From Thuidium tamariscinum (taxonomy: Eukaryota > Streptophyta > Bryopsida > Hypnales > Thuidiaceae), in assembly GCA_947034885.2 (NCBI GenBank), contig OX344757.2, positions 23,740,001 through 23,804,000 of the forward strand: DNA of 64,000 nt. The letters are read 5' to 3'. Both the position numbers and the translations under genes were made by a program. Below the pieces are notes generated by a model that was given only the letters and a program-made list of their open reading frames with translations, was not told the origin of the DNA and made no database searches. Shown piece by piece: positions 11,503 to 25,250 of the stretch; position 1 is the stretch's first letter; each line of letters starts with the position of its first letter.

Positions 11503-12233
11503 GGGTCATTGCAAGAAACACCTGTCCTATTTCATGTCACAATTTGAACCACTTTTTTGTTGTCTACAATAACTTTTGGAGATTAAGTCCAATGAAAATG
11601 AAATTTTTATTGAACATACCTAACTTGAAGTTTATTAGATCCCTTATTTTTCAAAAATTAAAAAAAATCATTTTATATTTAAAAAAAAATTTCGTTGAGC
11701 GTCACAAAATTACGTTTATGGTTATGATTACGTTCGCAGTGTCTAAATTTAATGATTTGATGACGAAACTTTTATGGTCTATTTGCATAGGTGTAAAACC
11801 TACAAATTCAAAAAAAAAATTTAAAAATATGTTTTTTTATGTCCTCTACATGAGTACAAATTCTTTTTTTTGGCACGCAATTTTTGAACAATGGTAATGG
11901 TTCTAAGATCGAACTTTTGGTCAAATCTAATCAAAATCAACTTTCCTCAAATGGCCAATTTTTAGTTTTTCTTAAAATTGATTTTCCTATTTTTTACAAA
12001 TTAAAATGTCGAAGTACTAATTTTCATGAGATTTTGCACTTTTTTGGATTTCCTACTTAGAGATTTTTCCTATGCTTTTCCTTTCTAGGGTATATTCTTC
12101 TTAAAGTTTTATACATGAAACATATTTTTCACTTTTTTTAAAACTTGTTTTTCTAATTTTAAAGTACTCCCGAAAAAAAAAGACTACGTTGCAAAACGCT
12201 ACGCTTTTTGGTAGGTGTTTCTTGCAACGACCC
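11503..12233. mobile_element. Family A element (4-bp TSD), copy 1
   Basis: A 731 bp element with ~20 bp terminal inverted repeats: GGGTCATTGCAAGAAACACC at the left and GGTGTTTCTTGCAACGACCC at the right. The 4 bp TTTA stands on both sides (11499-11502 and 12234-12237), an exact target duplication. It encodes no transposase; the 117-codon open frame inside (11544-11897) is low-complexity and AT-driven. Copy 2 at 39351 is closely similar along its whole length, so the two define one subfamily. Confidence 0.88.
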
Positions 12234-12237
12234 TTTA

Positions 12238-14060
12238 CTATGTTGAAATTGCCTCCAAATTATACTAGAATTTAGAGTTCCCGTTTTCATAGTCTTTAAG
12301 TTTACGAAAAAACTAATTTGTACAATATGTGTAAGAAATTGTACCATACTTTGTATATTCAAGAAAGAGCATGTTATTACTATGTCAAAATGTGTTTAAT
12401 TAAACAAAGTTTCCATAATCTTACATTTAACAAAACTTACATTTTCCAAAACTTATTGATTTGAAACTTCATTTTTACTTCTTCATGGTTGATTTTTCTA
12501 AACCCTAATAGGATGTTTTTGTTGACTTGAAAAAACTATGTCCAAGTTTCTTAAGAAAATTACCTTTTTTGGTTGATTTTGAATTATAAGAGTTTTCAAA
12601 TTAGAATTTTTTTAAAAACTATCTAAAGGTATGCTGAAAACAATATGGTTTGAGGTTTTCATGAAATGGAATTTATTGATTGAATTAAACATTCACAAAC
12701 CCTAAACCCTAAACCAACCCCCCCATTGTTTGAAGAAAACGTCGTGATTTTTTCTTTCCATTTAGGGTCCCACTGGTAATGTCGATCGTTCCATATTTTC
12801 TTTCTATAAACCCAAAAGGTCCTAGCTAGTAGTAGAGGTTACCCCTTCATATTTACCCTAAATGGCACTCCGCGCCTTCTACTAAAGCTATGCGCCTAAC
12901 GACGCTCTGCTTTAGGCCTAGACCCTACTCGCTTCGCTCTGTAGGGTTTAGGTGCTACAATTCAAATAAAACATTTCATTTTTTGTGGAAAACCTTGGGA
13001 TGAGTGGATTGAATTGGGACAGGGAAGAAATATCCACTTGATGGGGAGGCAAGCACAAATCCCAATTCCCCTGAAACGATGGTGTGCTTTGGGTGTGATT
13101 TAGGTATAACCAAGCTGCATTGTGACATGATGCTGAACTAATCACTAACGGGTTTTTCTTGTGGCACCCCCAACAGTGGATGAAACGACGGAGTGACAAT
13201 TTTTGTTTACATTACTTTTTTTTCTATGTTTTTTCTCCAGGGCAATCTTCCATCCCACCAGGCTTTTTTTTTGTCGTTCCAAGCTTGCAACAATCACAGA
13301 CCATGTAGTTCAATCTTCTATTTTGAAGGATAATGCCCATCCCCCTATGAAGATACGCTGTTTGTTTGGATGTTTGTTTGTTTGTTTATTACATTGAGAT
13401 CTCTCGGACCGTGAGTCCCCTGGGTGCATGTTTGGTACCGTCGGAAAGCCCTCTTTGAGGAGGGGTGCACGAGCTTTGATTCATGGTGTTCCAACCTACG
13501 GCAAGAAAGTTATTGAATTTTGAAGTTTCTAATGAGTACATACAATTGGAATGCCGCTAGATCTACACTCATGCCTAAACCCTGTGCAAGTGAACTATAG
13601 GATCTAATCTAACCCCAAATTCACAAGCAAAAAGGTGTAATCATAACATGTCTTCAACTTTAGGCAGAAAATAAACCCAGCTAGCTAGCTATCCATCCCT
13701 ACAATCAGCAAGTTGACCCATATGCACATCTAATTTCACTAACCCGTTACAAGCAGACAGAAGCTCAATCGAATACAATCAGTCTTTAACCAGCTAGTGT
13801 CCAAAGACCCGTGGTACAAAAAATGACTCATCTTGTAGATCACAACTTCAAAAACTTTATGGTTTAAAATTAGATTACATTTTATCCTACAAGATTGCAT
13901 CAAAAGCATTTCTTGAAAATGAAACAAAATTGGATGAAGCTCTGTCCTCAAAACAAATAAAACAAACATGTGAGTTGCAATACCGGTTGACTATCCTAAA
14001 AATATGGAAATCTGGTGAACGATCCTCTGCTAGCTAGTACTATAATAAATCAACTACACA
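12238..14060. other. No supported gene
   Basis: AT-rich up to about 12700, then a stretch of more balanced composition (12750-13500). It includes a short CCCTAAACCCTAAACC run near 12699. The minus-strand open frame 12948-13199 and the plus-strand frame 13203-13397 show no motif I recognise. This segment lies downstream of the minus-strand gene at 14061 and could include its 3' flank. Confidence 0.4.
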
Positions 14061-15582
14061 CTACGCAAGAGGCACATCTTCTGTCGTCGGCTTGGCTTTG
14101 ACATGCCTCCTCCAATTAACGCCATATAAGAGAACAAAATGACGAGCGCCACTAGCACGATTGACGTAGACATCCTTCACTTTGAAATATCCACTCCCAC
14201 GTGCTTTTTGCAAGAAGATGGGATGAAGGTCAGGGTTTCTTCGTTGAGCAGCATGATTTTGCCAGTAGGCGTTGTCGATGAAGTCTTGAATAATTAGACG
14301 GAGGTGTTCCGAGTCCTGCTCCCAACCGTCGTACTGAAATTGAGGGAGTTCTCCTTCGCCTTGATCAACGTTGGTGGCCATCATCCATTCTTTGACTTCT
14401 TTGAGATGATCTGGCATGTTTTTTGCCACTCCATCCAAATGCTTGGTGTGCTTCGGTCAAAGCGGTCCGCATTCTAACACTCGGCCTGTTTTCATTGGCG
14501 CCTTGCACCTGCCCTTCAAATGCCAGGACCTTTGACTGAGCCATTGTCAAAATATATTGGACGGGAATGCTTAATACTTGGAAAGGCGCTCCCAACAATC
14601 TTTCAATGCCTTGTATAGTGAGTAGATCGAGGTCAACACACCTTCTATAAGCCTCTTCCACGGTTTTGACACCACTGATTGAAATTTCAATCCTCGTGCC
14701 AAGTAAGTGCTCTTTGAGTTCATGCACTTCATAGCGCTCCCAATCCTGCAGTAGTTTATTGAATTGTTCCACCCGTGATCGTAGAGTCCGTATGGTTCTA
14801 GGCATATCGTCTAGGCTGTGTTTTGGTATCCCAAAGATTACAGCATGCGTAAACTCTTGATAGATCTTGATGTTCTCTAATCCTTCGTAGCTGGGGACTT
14901 TGAAATTCATGGATCCGTAGCCTTCGATGTTGAACATGTCGTGCACCCTTCCGTGTCTATATACTCGATCAAGGTATGTCTGACTCTCACTGAAGCTGAA
15001 AAGGTCGACCGTTGTGGTTGGCAATGTCGTGCTGATGTCAAACTTGTTCCTCTTGGCTACGGCTAACATACCGTAGATAGCCGTATGCAGTCGCACGCAA
15101 CGATTAATCTTGAATTGAGCCCTTGGATAGGCCCACTTCATTCTGAAGAACCCCACTCGACATTCCCTATAGCCACAAGCACCGATGGCCTCCACTATGG
15201 CTTACAGAGGTATATTTAGTTGGCTCTTTGAAAGAACTAAGTCATCGCCGCCGACAGTCAATGTCAACTGGTGACTCCTCCGCAATTCTTGGCAAATCGA
15301 GGGTTTCCTGTCTTGCCTCTCTTCGGATGTGACCCCGGTAGGCACCTTCACAACAATGGGGTCTGAGATCACGTGCAACTACTCAGAAAATACATTTAAA
15401 TCCCTCAAAGGGGCTTTGCGTACAACTGGCCGAACAATTTCTCCAAACATACTGGGTAGATCTTTGATGTCCATCATAAAACAGGCAGCATCCACGTCCA
15501 CGTTCGGGGGGTTGGGATTCACAAGACCAAAACCATGACCCACTACCTGCCGGATCAGATTAAGATCCATCATGTTTGCCAT
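14061..15582 (-). pseudogene. Unrecognised, broken ~500-codon gene
   Basis: On the minus strand a gene-like reading runs from about 15582 (MANMMDLNLIRQVVGHGF) to a stop at 14061, interrupted in about two or three places. Codon use and composition are protein-like and unlike the AT-rich flanks. Visible parts, N to C: a segment with DVDAACFMMDIKDLPSMFGE, a central part with IYGMLAVAKRN, FSESQTYLDRVYRHGRVHD and HLLGTRIEISISG, and a C-terminal part with GYFKVKDVYVNRASGARHF. I recognise no domain. Coming 4.6 kb from the TET-like gene and in a repeat-rich region, it may be a cargo gene of a large transposon or a virus-like element, but that is a guess and host origin is not excluded. Confidence 0.55.
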
Positions 15583-15784
15583 AACAATTCAAATGGGAGT
15601 GAACCAAGAACCTAAAACCCTTACAAGTTATTCCAACTTCAACCAATAACAACAAATTTGGTCCTATACTACTTCAATTCTTAGTACATGTTATTATAAA
15701 AAAATTATAACAAAAGACTGAGACATATGCTCACACACTCACACTTGTATAAATATATATACATCTAAACCCCATATATATAGA

Positions 15785-15950
15785 GAGAGAAATCAAAATA
15801 AAGTAAAAAAACCAGAGTAAAGCAAAAGTGACAGAGTAAAGTAAAAACGACACAGTAAAGCAAAAGTGACAAAGTAAAATAAAAGTGACAGAGGAAAGTA
15901 AAAATGAGAGAGTAAAATAAAAGTGACAGAGGAAAGTAAAAGGGAACTTA
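15785..15950. repeat. Minisatellite, ~20 bp unit
   Basis: About eight degenerate units of AGTAAAGCAAAAGTGACAG or a close variant (AGTAAAATAAAAGTGACAG, GGAAAGTAAAAATGAGAG). The minus-strand open frame across it is a repeat artefact. Confidence 0.85.
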
Positions 15951-18900
15951 TTTACAGGATTGGAAGGTATAAGGGCCACTTCACACTACGACTAGGGGTC
16001 AAAAGTCTATCAATTTCTATGAAATAATTAGATTCCAAAAATCCATGAATTACAAATATATGGGCCCTTAAATCCTTCACACTAGGCAGTTAAGTCTAGA
16101 AGTTGTCACAGCAAAGTAAACAAAATGTCTGAAAAATAACTACATAGCAACTAACTATTGACCATAGTTTGATTAAACCCCAAAAATGGAGAACCAAACT
16201 TGGATCATTTGTTTGTCAATCATTTGTTATTTGTCATTTTCATGTCGATGATTTCTTATTTGTTATTTGTCCATCAATCATTGGTTAATTGTTATTAGTT
16301 ACTATTCTGTCGATTGTTTGTTATTTGTTATAAAGTCAAAATGCGCTTATTTATAACTTTGGAAGATATAAGAAGGAAAAAGAAATAGGAAGAAAATAAA
16401 AAAGGTCGCTAAAAGTATTACAAAAGAAAAAAAATATTCTTATTTTGAAAGCAGAAAATTAGGAAGAAAAAAAAATGTATATTCATTGTTACAAGGTAGC
16501 GTTGATGTCACGTGTCCTTGATGAGCAGTGCGGTCAAAAGAGATTAACTCAGTAATTTAGGCCAAGCTTTTAATAGTTGGGGGGTAAACCCTTAAAATTC
16601 TTGACAATGTTTTTCCTAGAACTGTATAAATTGCTATTTGTCATACAAGTAAGAAAACTTAATAGTTTATGGGAAATTTTTTGAGAGAATTAGGTCAAAG
16701 TGTGCAAAAATTAAGATGAAGACGGATGCTTCAAAATGAATTTCTTTCTTCAAATACGTTCTTTTTTTGTTGAATAATGCATTTAGAACCTAAATTCTTT
16801 TTAGCTACTCATAGCTTAGTCCGTGCACTTGAATTGTTACTAGGAACGCACCTACCTAATCCTTCTACTGTGGGAAAAACTAAGAAGGGTGAGAAAAATA
16901 AACTACACCCTTAATTCCTACAGTATGAAGGCTTTTCCCATCATAAAACACTCAAAATTGCCATTTCTATAGCAGAGAGTATAAAATGTTTCAAAATGTT
17001 TTTTCTGTATATTTAATCATAGGATCTTGTATTAAACTAGTGCAAAAATGTGTGGGAGAGATTTCAAAAGCATTGACCATGTAGATTGTAAGATATTTGC
17101 ATTTAAAATGAAAGAAACGGATTTTTTTGCACATTGTTCAATTACATTTTTTGGGGGTTTGAACCTTGTAGTCAAGTAGATTTTTTTGTTTTTGTCTACT
17201 TGTCATTTTTAATATAAAATTAGACCAATTATCAAATTGTTTTCACATTTATAGAGGATAATTGGCTAATTGTCATTTTACACGCCTTCGATATAGAAAG
17301 CTTTATAAAGACTAGATTAGAAAGGTGGCAAATTCTCTTGGAGTCTTTTCAAGGCGAATAGTTGTCTTGTTGTTTAGATGTATAGGTAGGACAGATTGAC
17401 ATTCTCCTAACCCTCTCTTTTGATTTGTTTTTGGAGCTAAGAAATTGGTTGTTGGAACTTGTAATAAAATTTATTATTCTTTTAGAGGGTATTTGATTTG
17501 TGTTTGGTTTCATACTCTTTGAAAATTTGTAATGGCCAACGTGTCAAATCTAATGATTAGTTTATATTATTTATATTTTATTCATAATTTTTCCGATTTC
17601 ATTACAAATTTCCTAGCGAATGAACCTTTGCTACTATACTACAAGAAAAATGGACAATCCTATCGAGTTGGTTTTTTTTTTTGGCCCGACAAACCTTCTC
17701 AACTTAAAATTTTTGCTCTATTGATTTTAAATTTCTAATTTTGTATGATGAAGAATTGGGTTGAGATTATGGAGTAAAAAAACTCTACAAAAATACACTT
17801 AGTTTCCATTCATTAAAAAATTGTTGAGTACAAGTAGGTCCAAGGTTGAAGGAAAAACCAAACCATTAATAGCTCTAAGATGGAATTGATACACACTAAC
17901 CTCAAAGATGGGATTGTTCTACGAAGACATCTCAACCTTGTGGAATGGTTTTTTTTGAAAAATTGTGCAAATTTACATAAAAAATGAATCCTTCAAGTTA
18001 TTTTCTAAAGAAGACTCATTAATAGCCCAAAAAATAAGATTATCCATAACATTCTCATAACAAGTCCGAATGAAATGAATCAAAGCTTTTCATGTAGATA
18101 AAACTACAATCTATTTGAAACACATTTTTTTACATTTTTCATTATAAGATTTTTTAAGGGTTTTTAACCTTAACCCGCCAAACTAGAAAAAGGGCTTTTC
18201 ATGCCATAACTTTTGCTCTGGGTACCGATTGAAATAAAAATTATATTTTCGGAAAGCTAGTGGGATTTTCTATACTTGGAAAAATTTTCAGAAAATATTG
18301 ACAAATATTGGGCGAGTAGGGGCCTGCCCAAAATCCATTTTGTCCCGAGGAAACAATGGGACTTGCGGGATTAAACATGAATCACAAATTTCAAAAAATA
18401 CATTGAAAAGGTAGTTAGAGGGCTAGATGTGGCATGTAGGGACCCATTTCATTATCTTTCAAACTCGCATTCCTTGAAGATTTGGTTTCTTTAAGGTTTG
18501 ACAAAGCTAATGAGATGAGTGAAGTATAAAAGACTTTAATACTCAGTGTAGTAACACAAAATTTCTTTATTGTAGAGGCAACAACTACAAATTATTCAAT
18601 AATTTGTTTTATAAAATTTGACATCTTAGGTAAAATTAGGTGTTTCAATCTTTACATCATCCACGCTATAAAAATTCGAAATTGCATATATCATCATTGC
18701 ATGTGTTTATGAAAATTGATGTCAAATATAAAGTACGATCACTGCAATGGGTATTGCAAAGTAGTCTATAACAAAATGTGATATGTCCTCAATGAAAGAT
18801 GTTATTTGTGGTCTTTTCTTCATTGTCCCCAATATTCTATCTGCAATGTTCCATTCCACTAGCAATCCACCTGGACATGTTTGACCTACAATGATGTCAT

Positions 18901-21900
18901 CCACTCTATTAGAGCGAATATAGGAAGATAAGATAGTAGTCCCATATCAATATGAGAATGTGTGGATTAAATTCAAATTTTTGAATTTTTGATTATACAG
19001 GTTGTAAGATATCTATCTTTTAAATTGATGAAAACAAATTTCTTAATACATTGTAGGAGTAGATTATTTGACTTTCAACCTTCTTAGCTTAAATTTTTTG
19101 CACTACAAAGTCTTGAACTTTAAATATTTATTGAGGTAAATTCAGTTGAAAATCTAGGGAAAAAAATGAATTAAAAAATAACTTAATTTTCATTTTTTTT
19201 TTAATTGTTAAGTAGAAGTAGGTAGGAGAGAGAAAGAAAATCTAAAGTTTCAATTTGTCCCCTAAAGGAATAATGGTCCTTGAGGGATTAAGGCCATTTT
19301 TTTAAGGTGTCAAGAGATGTTACTACCTTACTAGATTGTTTATCATTCCATTGCTTTTCAATTTTCATGACTAGGCAAAACTACATTTTAATCCTTGAAG
19401 GGCCTATAGTAAAAGTTGTTTGTTGTTGAATAGAATATTATGAAGACAATGGTATTTGATTAGAAAAATCATTGACCAAATACTTCTCAATACAAAATAA
19501 ATTAAAGATTGATTCTTAGTTCAAAGTCTTTTAGAAAAGCTATTATACTATATCTAAATGAGGTTTGAAAAATTCTACTTTAAACCCAATTTCTAGTCAT
19601 GATTTAACTATGAGTAGTTGAGTTCCTACTCATCCTAATGTATGCATCCTAAATAGATTGTTCTACCTCCTACCATCTCACTTGTATCAAAAGGTTGTCA
19701 TATCCCCTCCTCTAACACCTATCCTAGTGGCATTCAAGGCTCAATTGTTTACAAATGCATTGAACTACTTTGAATATAGTACTAAGTTTTGTGAAATTAA
19801 ATTCTAATTAAAAATTTTAATTGAATTTTAAAGTCCAATATTTTGTGGTGGTTTTGCCTATGTAGTAGTCTATAAATTTGAATTTTTTAATATTAATAAT
19901 TTGGTCAAATCTTGAAAGGCAATCAACACAATTGTGTTGATTATTTATTCAAATCAAGATGTTCTAACCAACAAATATATTCAACATATATCAATTCATT
20001 TTCATGTTGTTTTAAACACTATTTTTTCTTACAGTAGCATGGTCTAAGACTTTTCATTGTATAAAACAAAATAAACTTAAAGTATGGATTTTGAATTGGA
20101 ATAAACACCACTAAATGTTCTTTAATAAATTTCTAAGCAATCTTATTATTATCTTTAGTAGGACCAGAATTTAACGATAACAAATAATAATAGCTCAAAA
20201 TGTTGATATGAATAGTTCACACAAAGCATTATTTCTTCTTCCCATTCATACATTATACAATCTTCTTTGAAGTTTTCTTTAAATTAAAAAATTAAATGGA
20301 GTGCATTAGATTTGAAGGGGAGCCTTTAATTTAAATTACAATTATAAAAACAATGAAAAGTTAGCATTATATTTGGAGGGACAATATTAATATTGGTCCC
20401 ATTGAATATGCCCTTAGTTTGGCCAACCACAATGAATAAAAAAGCCCAAAGTACAAATAGTTGCTAGTAAATGAACTCTAGAAAAGATGTGAAAATGTTT
20501 CATCTCTTTGTCCCTCTATTTCAAGCCACATTCCCTCTAGTATAATCTAGCCTAGTTTATTCTATCCTACTTATTGTTCCTAAAGAGAGACCTATATTCC
20601 CTAGATTCATTGTAGACTTTCAATCCAACCGTCAATCTAATTCACACAAACGGACCCATGTTAGGATTGCTTGGTTTCCTAAAAGAAACATTTTAATAGT
20701 TGCTCTTTGTGATTCTAGCATTTGTTGTCTTCTACGACCTCTAGAGTAGACGAGAAAGGATTGACCCCCTTATTGCCTTGTTTTTTATCTCTAGAAAAAC
20801 CATTGAATTTTCTTCATTTGATAAATGTAATAATATTTGCAAATTTTGAATTCATACTTGCAATCAAAGACTCCAAATTAGCTAGGGGAGGTAAATATAT
20901 ACAAAATCTAAATGGCATAAAATATGGGGCAATTTTTACATTTATCTTTTGACACAACAATAAGGGGGTAATCCTCTTTGGCCTTGTAGAATAGGAGATG
21001 ACAAAAAAGTAACAAACGCCTACCAACCTTTTTTCATCAAGTTTATTTGTCCAATGATTGGGGATAATTGTTGGCTATGGTTATATGGTAGATAAGCCTA
21101 TCACCACCTTGATTTGCAATTTGATTATTTTAGGGTCAATTCCAAGAAAGAAAAAAAATTCAAAGGCGTGCGCTTGCTTTATGAGTCAAACCCAAATGGA
21201 ATTATAATTTCTTGATCAAAATTGGAATTTTTGTGAATTTTTGAAGTGGTTTGATGTGAAATTACAAATCCGCTAATAGAATGGGAGCATAATTACCCTA
21301 TTAACAACCCATGACCCTCCCTTCTATGTATTTATTAGCACTTAAGTATTCATCAATCATATATTGACATGTTACTATTAATGGCATTAATGAACTAATA
21401 TTGTCATAATTTTGAACAAATTTAGTTGATTTTCCAAATAGACTTGGATGTTTGAATGGATGGAATTGAGTCTAAAGGTAGGGTGATGAAATTGGACTAT
21501 AAATAGAATTGTGCTTGTTCATTACTAGAGCATCCCTTCTAATTCTTGTATATCTCTATTTCAATGTGGATGAATGAAAAAAAAACTAATTATAGAAGGA
21601 TAGAAAATGCTTTTGTCCAAATATATAAAGAAAGTTGATTTTGAAATCCATACATTTCTTCCCCTACAAGAGAATGGGCCTTGAGTTTCCTAAATATTCA
21701 AAGATAGAGAACACTAGTAGAGACTTGTCATCCCTCTCTAGATGAATTTCATTCAAGTAGGGCCAAGGAATGTCTATGGTGGGGATGTTTTTAGCCGGTG
21801 CTTTTGGAAAGATAACAAGTTTGAGTGTGAAAATGGAGAATTCAAAACTAGACAAAAAAAATTAATAGGGTTGACAACCCACCGGTGTACAAAAACAAAA

Positions 21901-22130
21901 GGTAAATATGTAGCCATCACTTTCTTGAAATTGTTAGATTTTAGCCACTTGCCATTTTGAATCCAAGGTTGCTAGATGTGGAATTTTTCTTGGACAAAGT
22001 ATGTATTGCTTTAGGATTGGCTGTCGAGGGTCTTGGAGTGCTTAGATAGGAAGGCGTGTGTGTATTGCTTTAGAATTGGTTGGGCAACCAACTTAAGCTC
22101 CGTTGTTTGTGTCTACTCAATGTAATGAAA
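15951..22130. other. Long AT-rich tract without a recognisable gene
   Basis: About 6 kb with no convincing reading frame, no RNA gene and no complete transposon that I could delimit. At 16195-16335 there is a degenerate repeat of TTTGTTATTTGTC and CAATCATT words. At 19520-19620 the words CTATATCTAAATGAGGTTTG resemble an end of the foldback family C elements. Short frames (17532, 18722, 20722, 20814, 21664, 21742) lack domain signals. Confidence 0.45.
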
Positions 22131-22139
22131 ATTAAAAAT

Positions 22140-23190
22140 TAGTTTCAAAACTAGCACGTCTGTGAAAAAAGGGAAGAAAAAAGGAGGATAAATTTTAACC
22201 TTTGCAAATTTGAAGCTGAAGGAAAGTGTGCCGTGAGAATGTGGGAGTTTGATACCAGAGGAAATGAACTGGGAGATTTTAATGAGGAGGATGCAACCAA
22301 TGCCCTTCAAAAAAAACCCGGCTACAAAGAGGAGGACAAATTCCCGGGGCAGCTCTGAAAACTTCCCGCCGAAAGCTGTTTCCGCCTTTTAGTTTACCGA
22401 TCAGTTCTGTCAACGCGAGACGGAACGCTCCACCCGGACTGCTGAGCAACGAACCCGCAAAATTGTTCGCAAGATTGTTTCCAGGCCTCACAAGCAGACG
22501 ATGTATCGCAGTTGTGAGTGTCTGATCGGACTCACTTGGATTTCAAGACTCTCGGGACTCAAGCTTGCAAGCAAGCAAGGACGCCGCTGACCATGGCCCA
22601 GACGAAGTAGGTCTGGGACTCGTACAGTCTGCCCTTGCGTCCTGATTTGTATCGTATCCCGAGCTTTGTGCTTGCAATTGCATATTGTACGTGTTCGGCG
22701 AACCTAAGTGTTGTTGCGGACTCCTAGCTTCTTGAACTCTGAATGTTGTTGTCAATTGGCCAAAACGAATTAAACCAGGGTACTAGACTGTCTACTAGTA
22801 TAGAGAATCATTCTGTGATAATTGCGCAAGAAATACACTCATAAGCTTATATATTGATGAACAGAGGAGCTTTACTGATCACTCAAACAAGACGATAATA
22901 CACAGGGAAACTCGATCAGACGGCCAAACAAACCCTACAGCAAATATTAAACCGAATATACCTGACATACAAGGTCACTATGTACCACACACCAAGTGTC
23001 AGAGTACGCTCTAGCAATCTGAGCATGCACTAGGGAGTGCGATAACTTAGCTTAACTTAAGTTACTTCTAAAACGAGAGAGGGAGAACTATGCTACAGTA
23101 CTGTTCTTATTGTCAGGGTACTGGGCGGGAACGGTACTGGTCGTGAGTGCTTCTGGATTCTCAATTAACCAGCTCCAGTTAAACTCATTA
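22140..23190. other. Host-like island of balanced composition, unassigned
   Basis: GC content rises clearly over this segment. Two minus-strand frames of 70 codons each (22279-22491 and 22543-22755) have balanced amino-acid composition, one beginning MTTTFRVQEARSPQQHLG, but no motif identifies them. The segment could be the 5' part or promoter of a host gene or a decayed exon. I see nothing decisive. Confidence 0.3.
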
Positions 23191-23200
23191 CGGTATGGTA

Positions 23201-23481
23201 TGTAAGGTAGGTACACCCAAAAGCGCCACTTATTCATACTGAACCTAGTTCCTGCTATTAATTAGTTCAATTTTTTATGTAGTCTTGTTGGCAAGTGAAA
23301 GCATGTTCCAACGCACCAAAGAACGTAGGATTTGGATACCGTATGCAAAAGTTATTAACAATCAAAGTCTGTTTCTGAAAGCGCCATCTACAGTCTGTGA
23401 ACATGACTGATTTCGGAAATGTATGTGCACTGTAGATGGCGCTTTTAGGAACAGGGCGCTTTTGGGTGTACCTACCTTACA
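23201..23481. mobile_element. 281 bp element with 27 bp TIRs and an inner hairpin
   Basis: The ends TGTAAGGTAGGTACACCC+AAAAGCGCC (23201-23227) and their exact reverse complement (23455-23481) form a perfect 27 bp terminal inverted repeat. Inside is a second hairpin, AAAGCGCCATCTACAGT at 23377 paired with ACTGTAGATGGCGCTTT ending at 23445. The word AAGCGCCA or its complement thus occurs four times in a symmetrical array. No target duplication is evident, so the superfamily is not assigned. It is too small to code for protein. Confidence 0.75.
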
Positions 23482-23499
23482 CCGCGTACCCATGCTATG

Positions 23500-25250
23500 A
23501 GCTGGTCACTCAGGGCCAGCCCTTTTTTTTTCCTTTTTGAGAAAGTGCCAACATGGCGATCATTTAAAATTTGGTGAAGCATTGTATTTCTACATTCATC
23601 CAACTTTTGCACTAAAAATTACTTTATAGTTATATTCATACACTTTATCATCTAAATTTGGCGATTTCATCCACGGTTTTCATAAAAATGGTAAATTTCT
23701 AGCGAAAAAAGGTTACTTTTTTTGATACTTTTCTATCAAAAAAAAGATTTTTTTTGAAATGGTGCTTTCTGGCTCCATATCGCCCAAAAAAAAGGGCTGC
23801 TCAAGGCTCATGATTATTCAACAATATGTATACCTCAGGGTGCTTTTTTTCATTTCTTGTGAAGTAGCAAAGTGGCAATATTTCATTTTATTGTGGAGCT
23901 CCCAATCTCAACATTCATCCATATATTGGATAGAAAATATCATAATAGCACATAATACATATCTATCATTCTATTTTCATCCATTATTTGGTGATTTCAT
24001 CCACTATTTAAAACAAATTTGAAGTTTAGGGGCGATTTCATCCAAAATTTTACTGTTTTTTTCCTATAGGCTTGGTGCCAGGCCAAAAAACTTGGTGCAA
24101 TTTTTGCACCAAATCGCCAGAAAAAAACCCCTGGTCTTTATCTGTCCTTCCCTGAAACGATATGACATTGTAGAATATGTTGCACACTATCGTTGATCAA
24201 TTTTCGGACACTTCTCACACACGTGTACAACATACAAACTCCGTCATTGTCATTTTTACGAGCCCCCAGGCAGTGAGATTAAAGATGTCACAGTGTAATC
24301 AATCCGTGCAAAAAGGCTTGCGTCGGCGAGCCTGACCTGTCCAAGGTAGCTCGGTTGCAGGCGTACCAGAAGAAGCAATTCGGCCTTCACTGGACGTCTT
24401 TTTGCCTATCTTTCTCAGTTTGTTTTGGGAGTTTTAAGGAGTCTGTGCCATTTCACCTCTTGTAACTGTAACGACCGAATTTTCCCCTGTTTAGCCGAGG
24501 CCGAGGCCGAGGCTGATTTCGTTAGGATGAGGCCAATCGTTGAGCAAAAGCCAACATTGTTCTGGTGAGAAGTGAAACCCGGTGTCGGTATATATGTTCA
24601 ACCCTTGTTGGAACGTAGACTGAACCCCCATTGCAAGCTTCACCAGGCATATATAAAGTGCTGTACGTGGAGGTTTTCAAAGTCTCGAAATATCTCATAG
24701 CACGTCACAGACTTTGAAGTGCTCGGCACAAGCGAATGTGTCCACATTGCGTAGTTTCGTTTTGAAAGCACTATGGTTGGTTGCTTCATAATCGAAAATA
24801 CTTCTTGATTGCTAATTGCTTACTGATCCCATTGCCAGCTCTTCGATGTAACGGTCGATCGACCTCGAACACATTATGTTTCAAGAGTACTGTTTTAGGG
24901 ATTTTTAGACGTCGTACGTCGTTAAGAGAATCGTTTCATTGTTTACCGGTAGACCTCCCTATAGCCACAAGGATCACATGGAGGTTTCAAAATGTTACAT
25001 CTATGAACGTCACCGCATCACTTTGATAGCAAGGAAACCACGCTATGAATTATTGAGATGATTCCTTTTATGGCTTTCTTGAGAGAGTCTAACATATTTG
25101 ACTCAAGTTAAACTCTGTTAGGTTACAACTAGGGTTCCTCTTTAATTTCGTGTTTCTCAACGCTGAGTCCTGGCTGCTTTATCACGTCTTCAGGCTGGAG
25201 CTTTACCAGTGCATATTCTCACTGCCTTTCATTAATTATCTCTATCTCTT
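23500..25250. other. Mixed region, host-like from ~24120, no gene assigned
   Basis: 23500-24120 is AT-rich with CATCCA/GGCGATTTCATCC words repeated at intervals. From about 24120 the composition becomes balanced. A TATA-like CATATATAAAGTGC lies at about 24648, upstream of the bHLH/ACT-like remnant, and could be a fossil or live promoter. The 81-codon frame 24781-25026 has no motif. Confidence 0.3.

Noticed and set aside
11544-11897. 117-codon open frame inside family A copy 1 as a possible transposase
   Set aside because: AT-driven low-complexity sequence, shorter in the sibling copy (39380-39607), with no catalytic motif.
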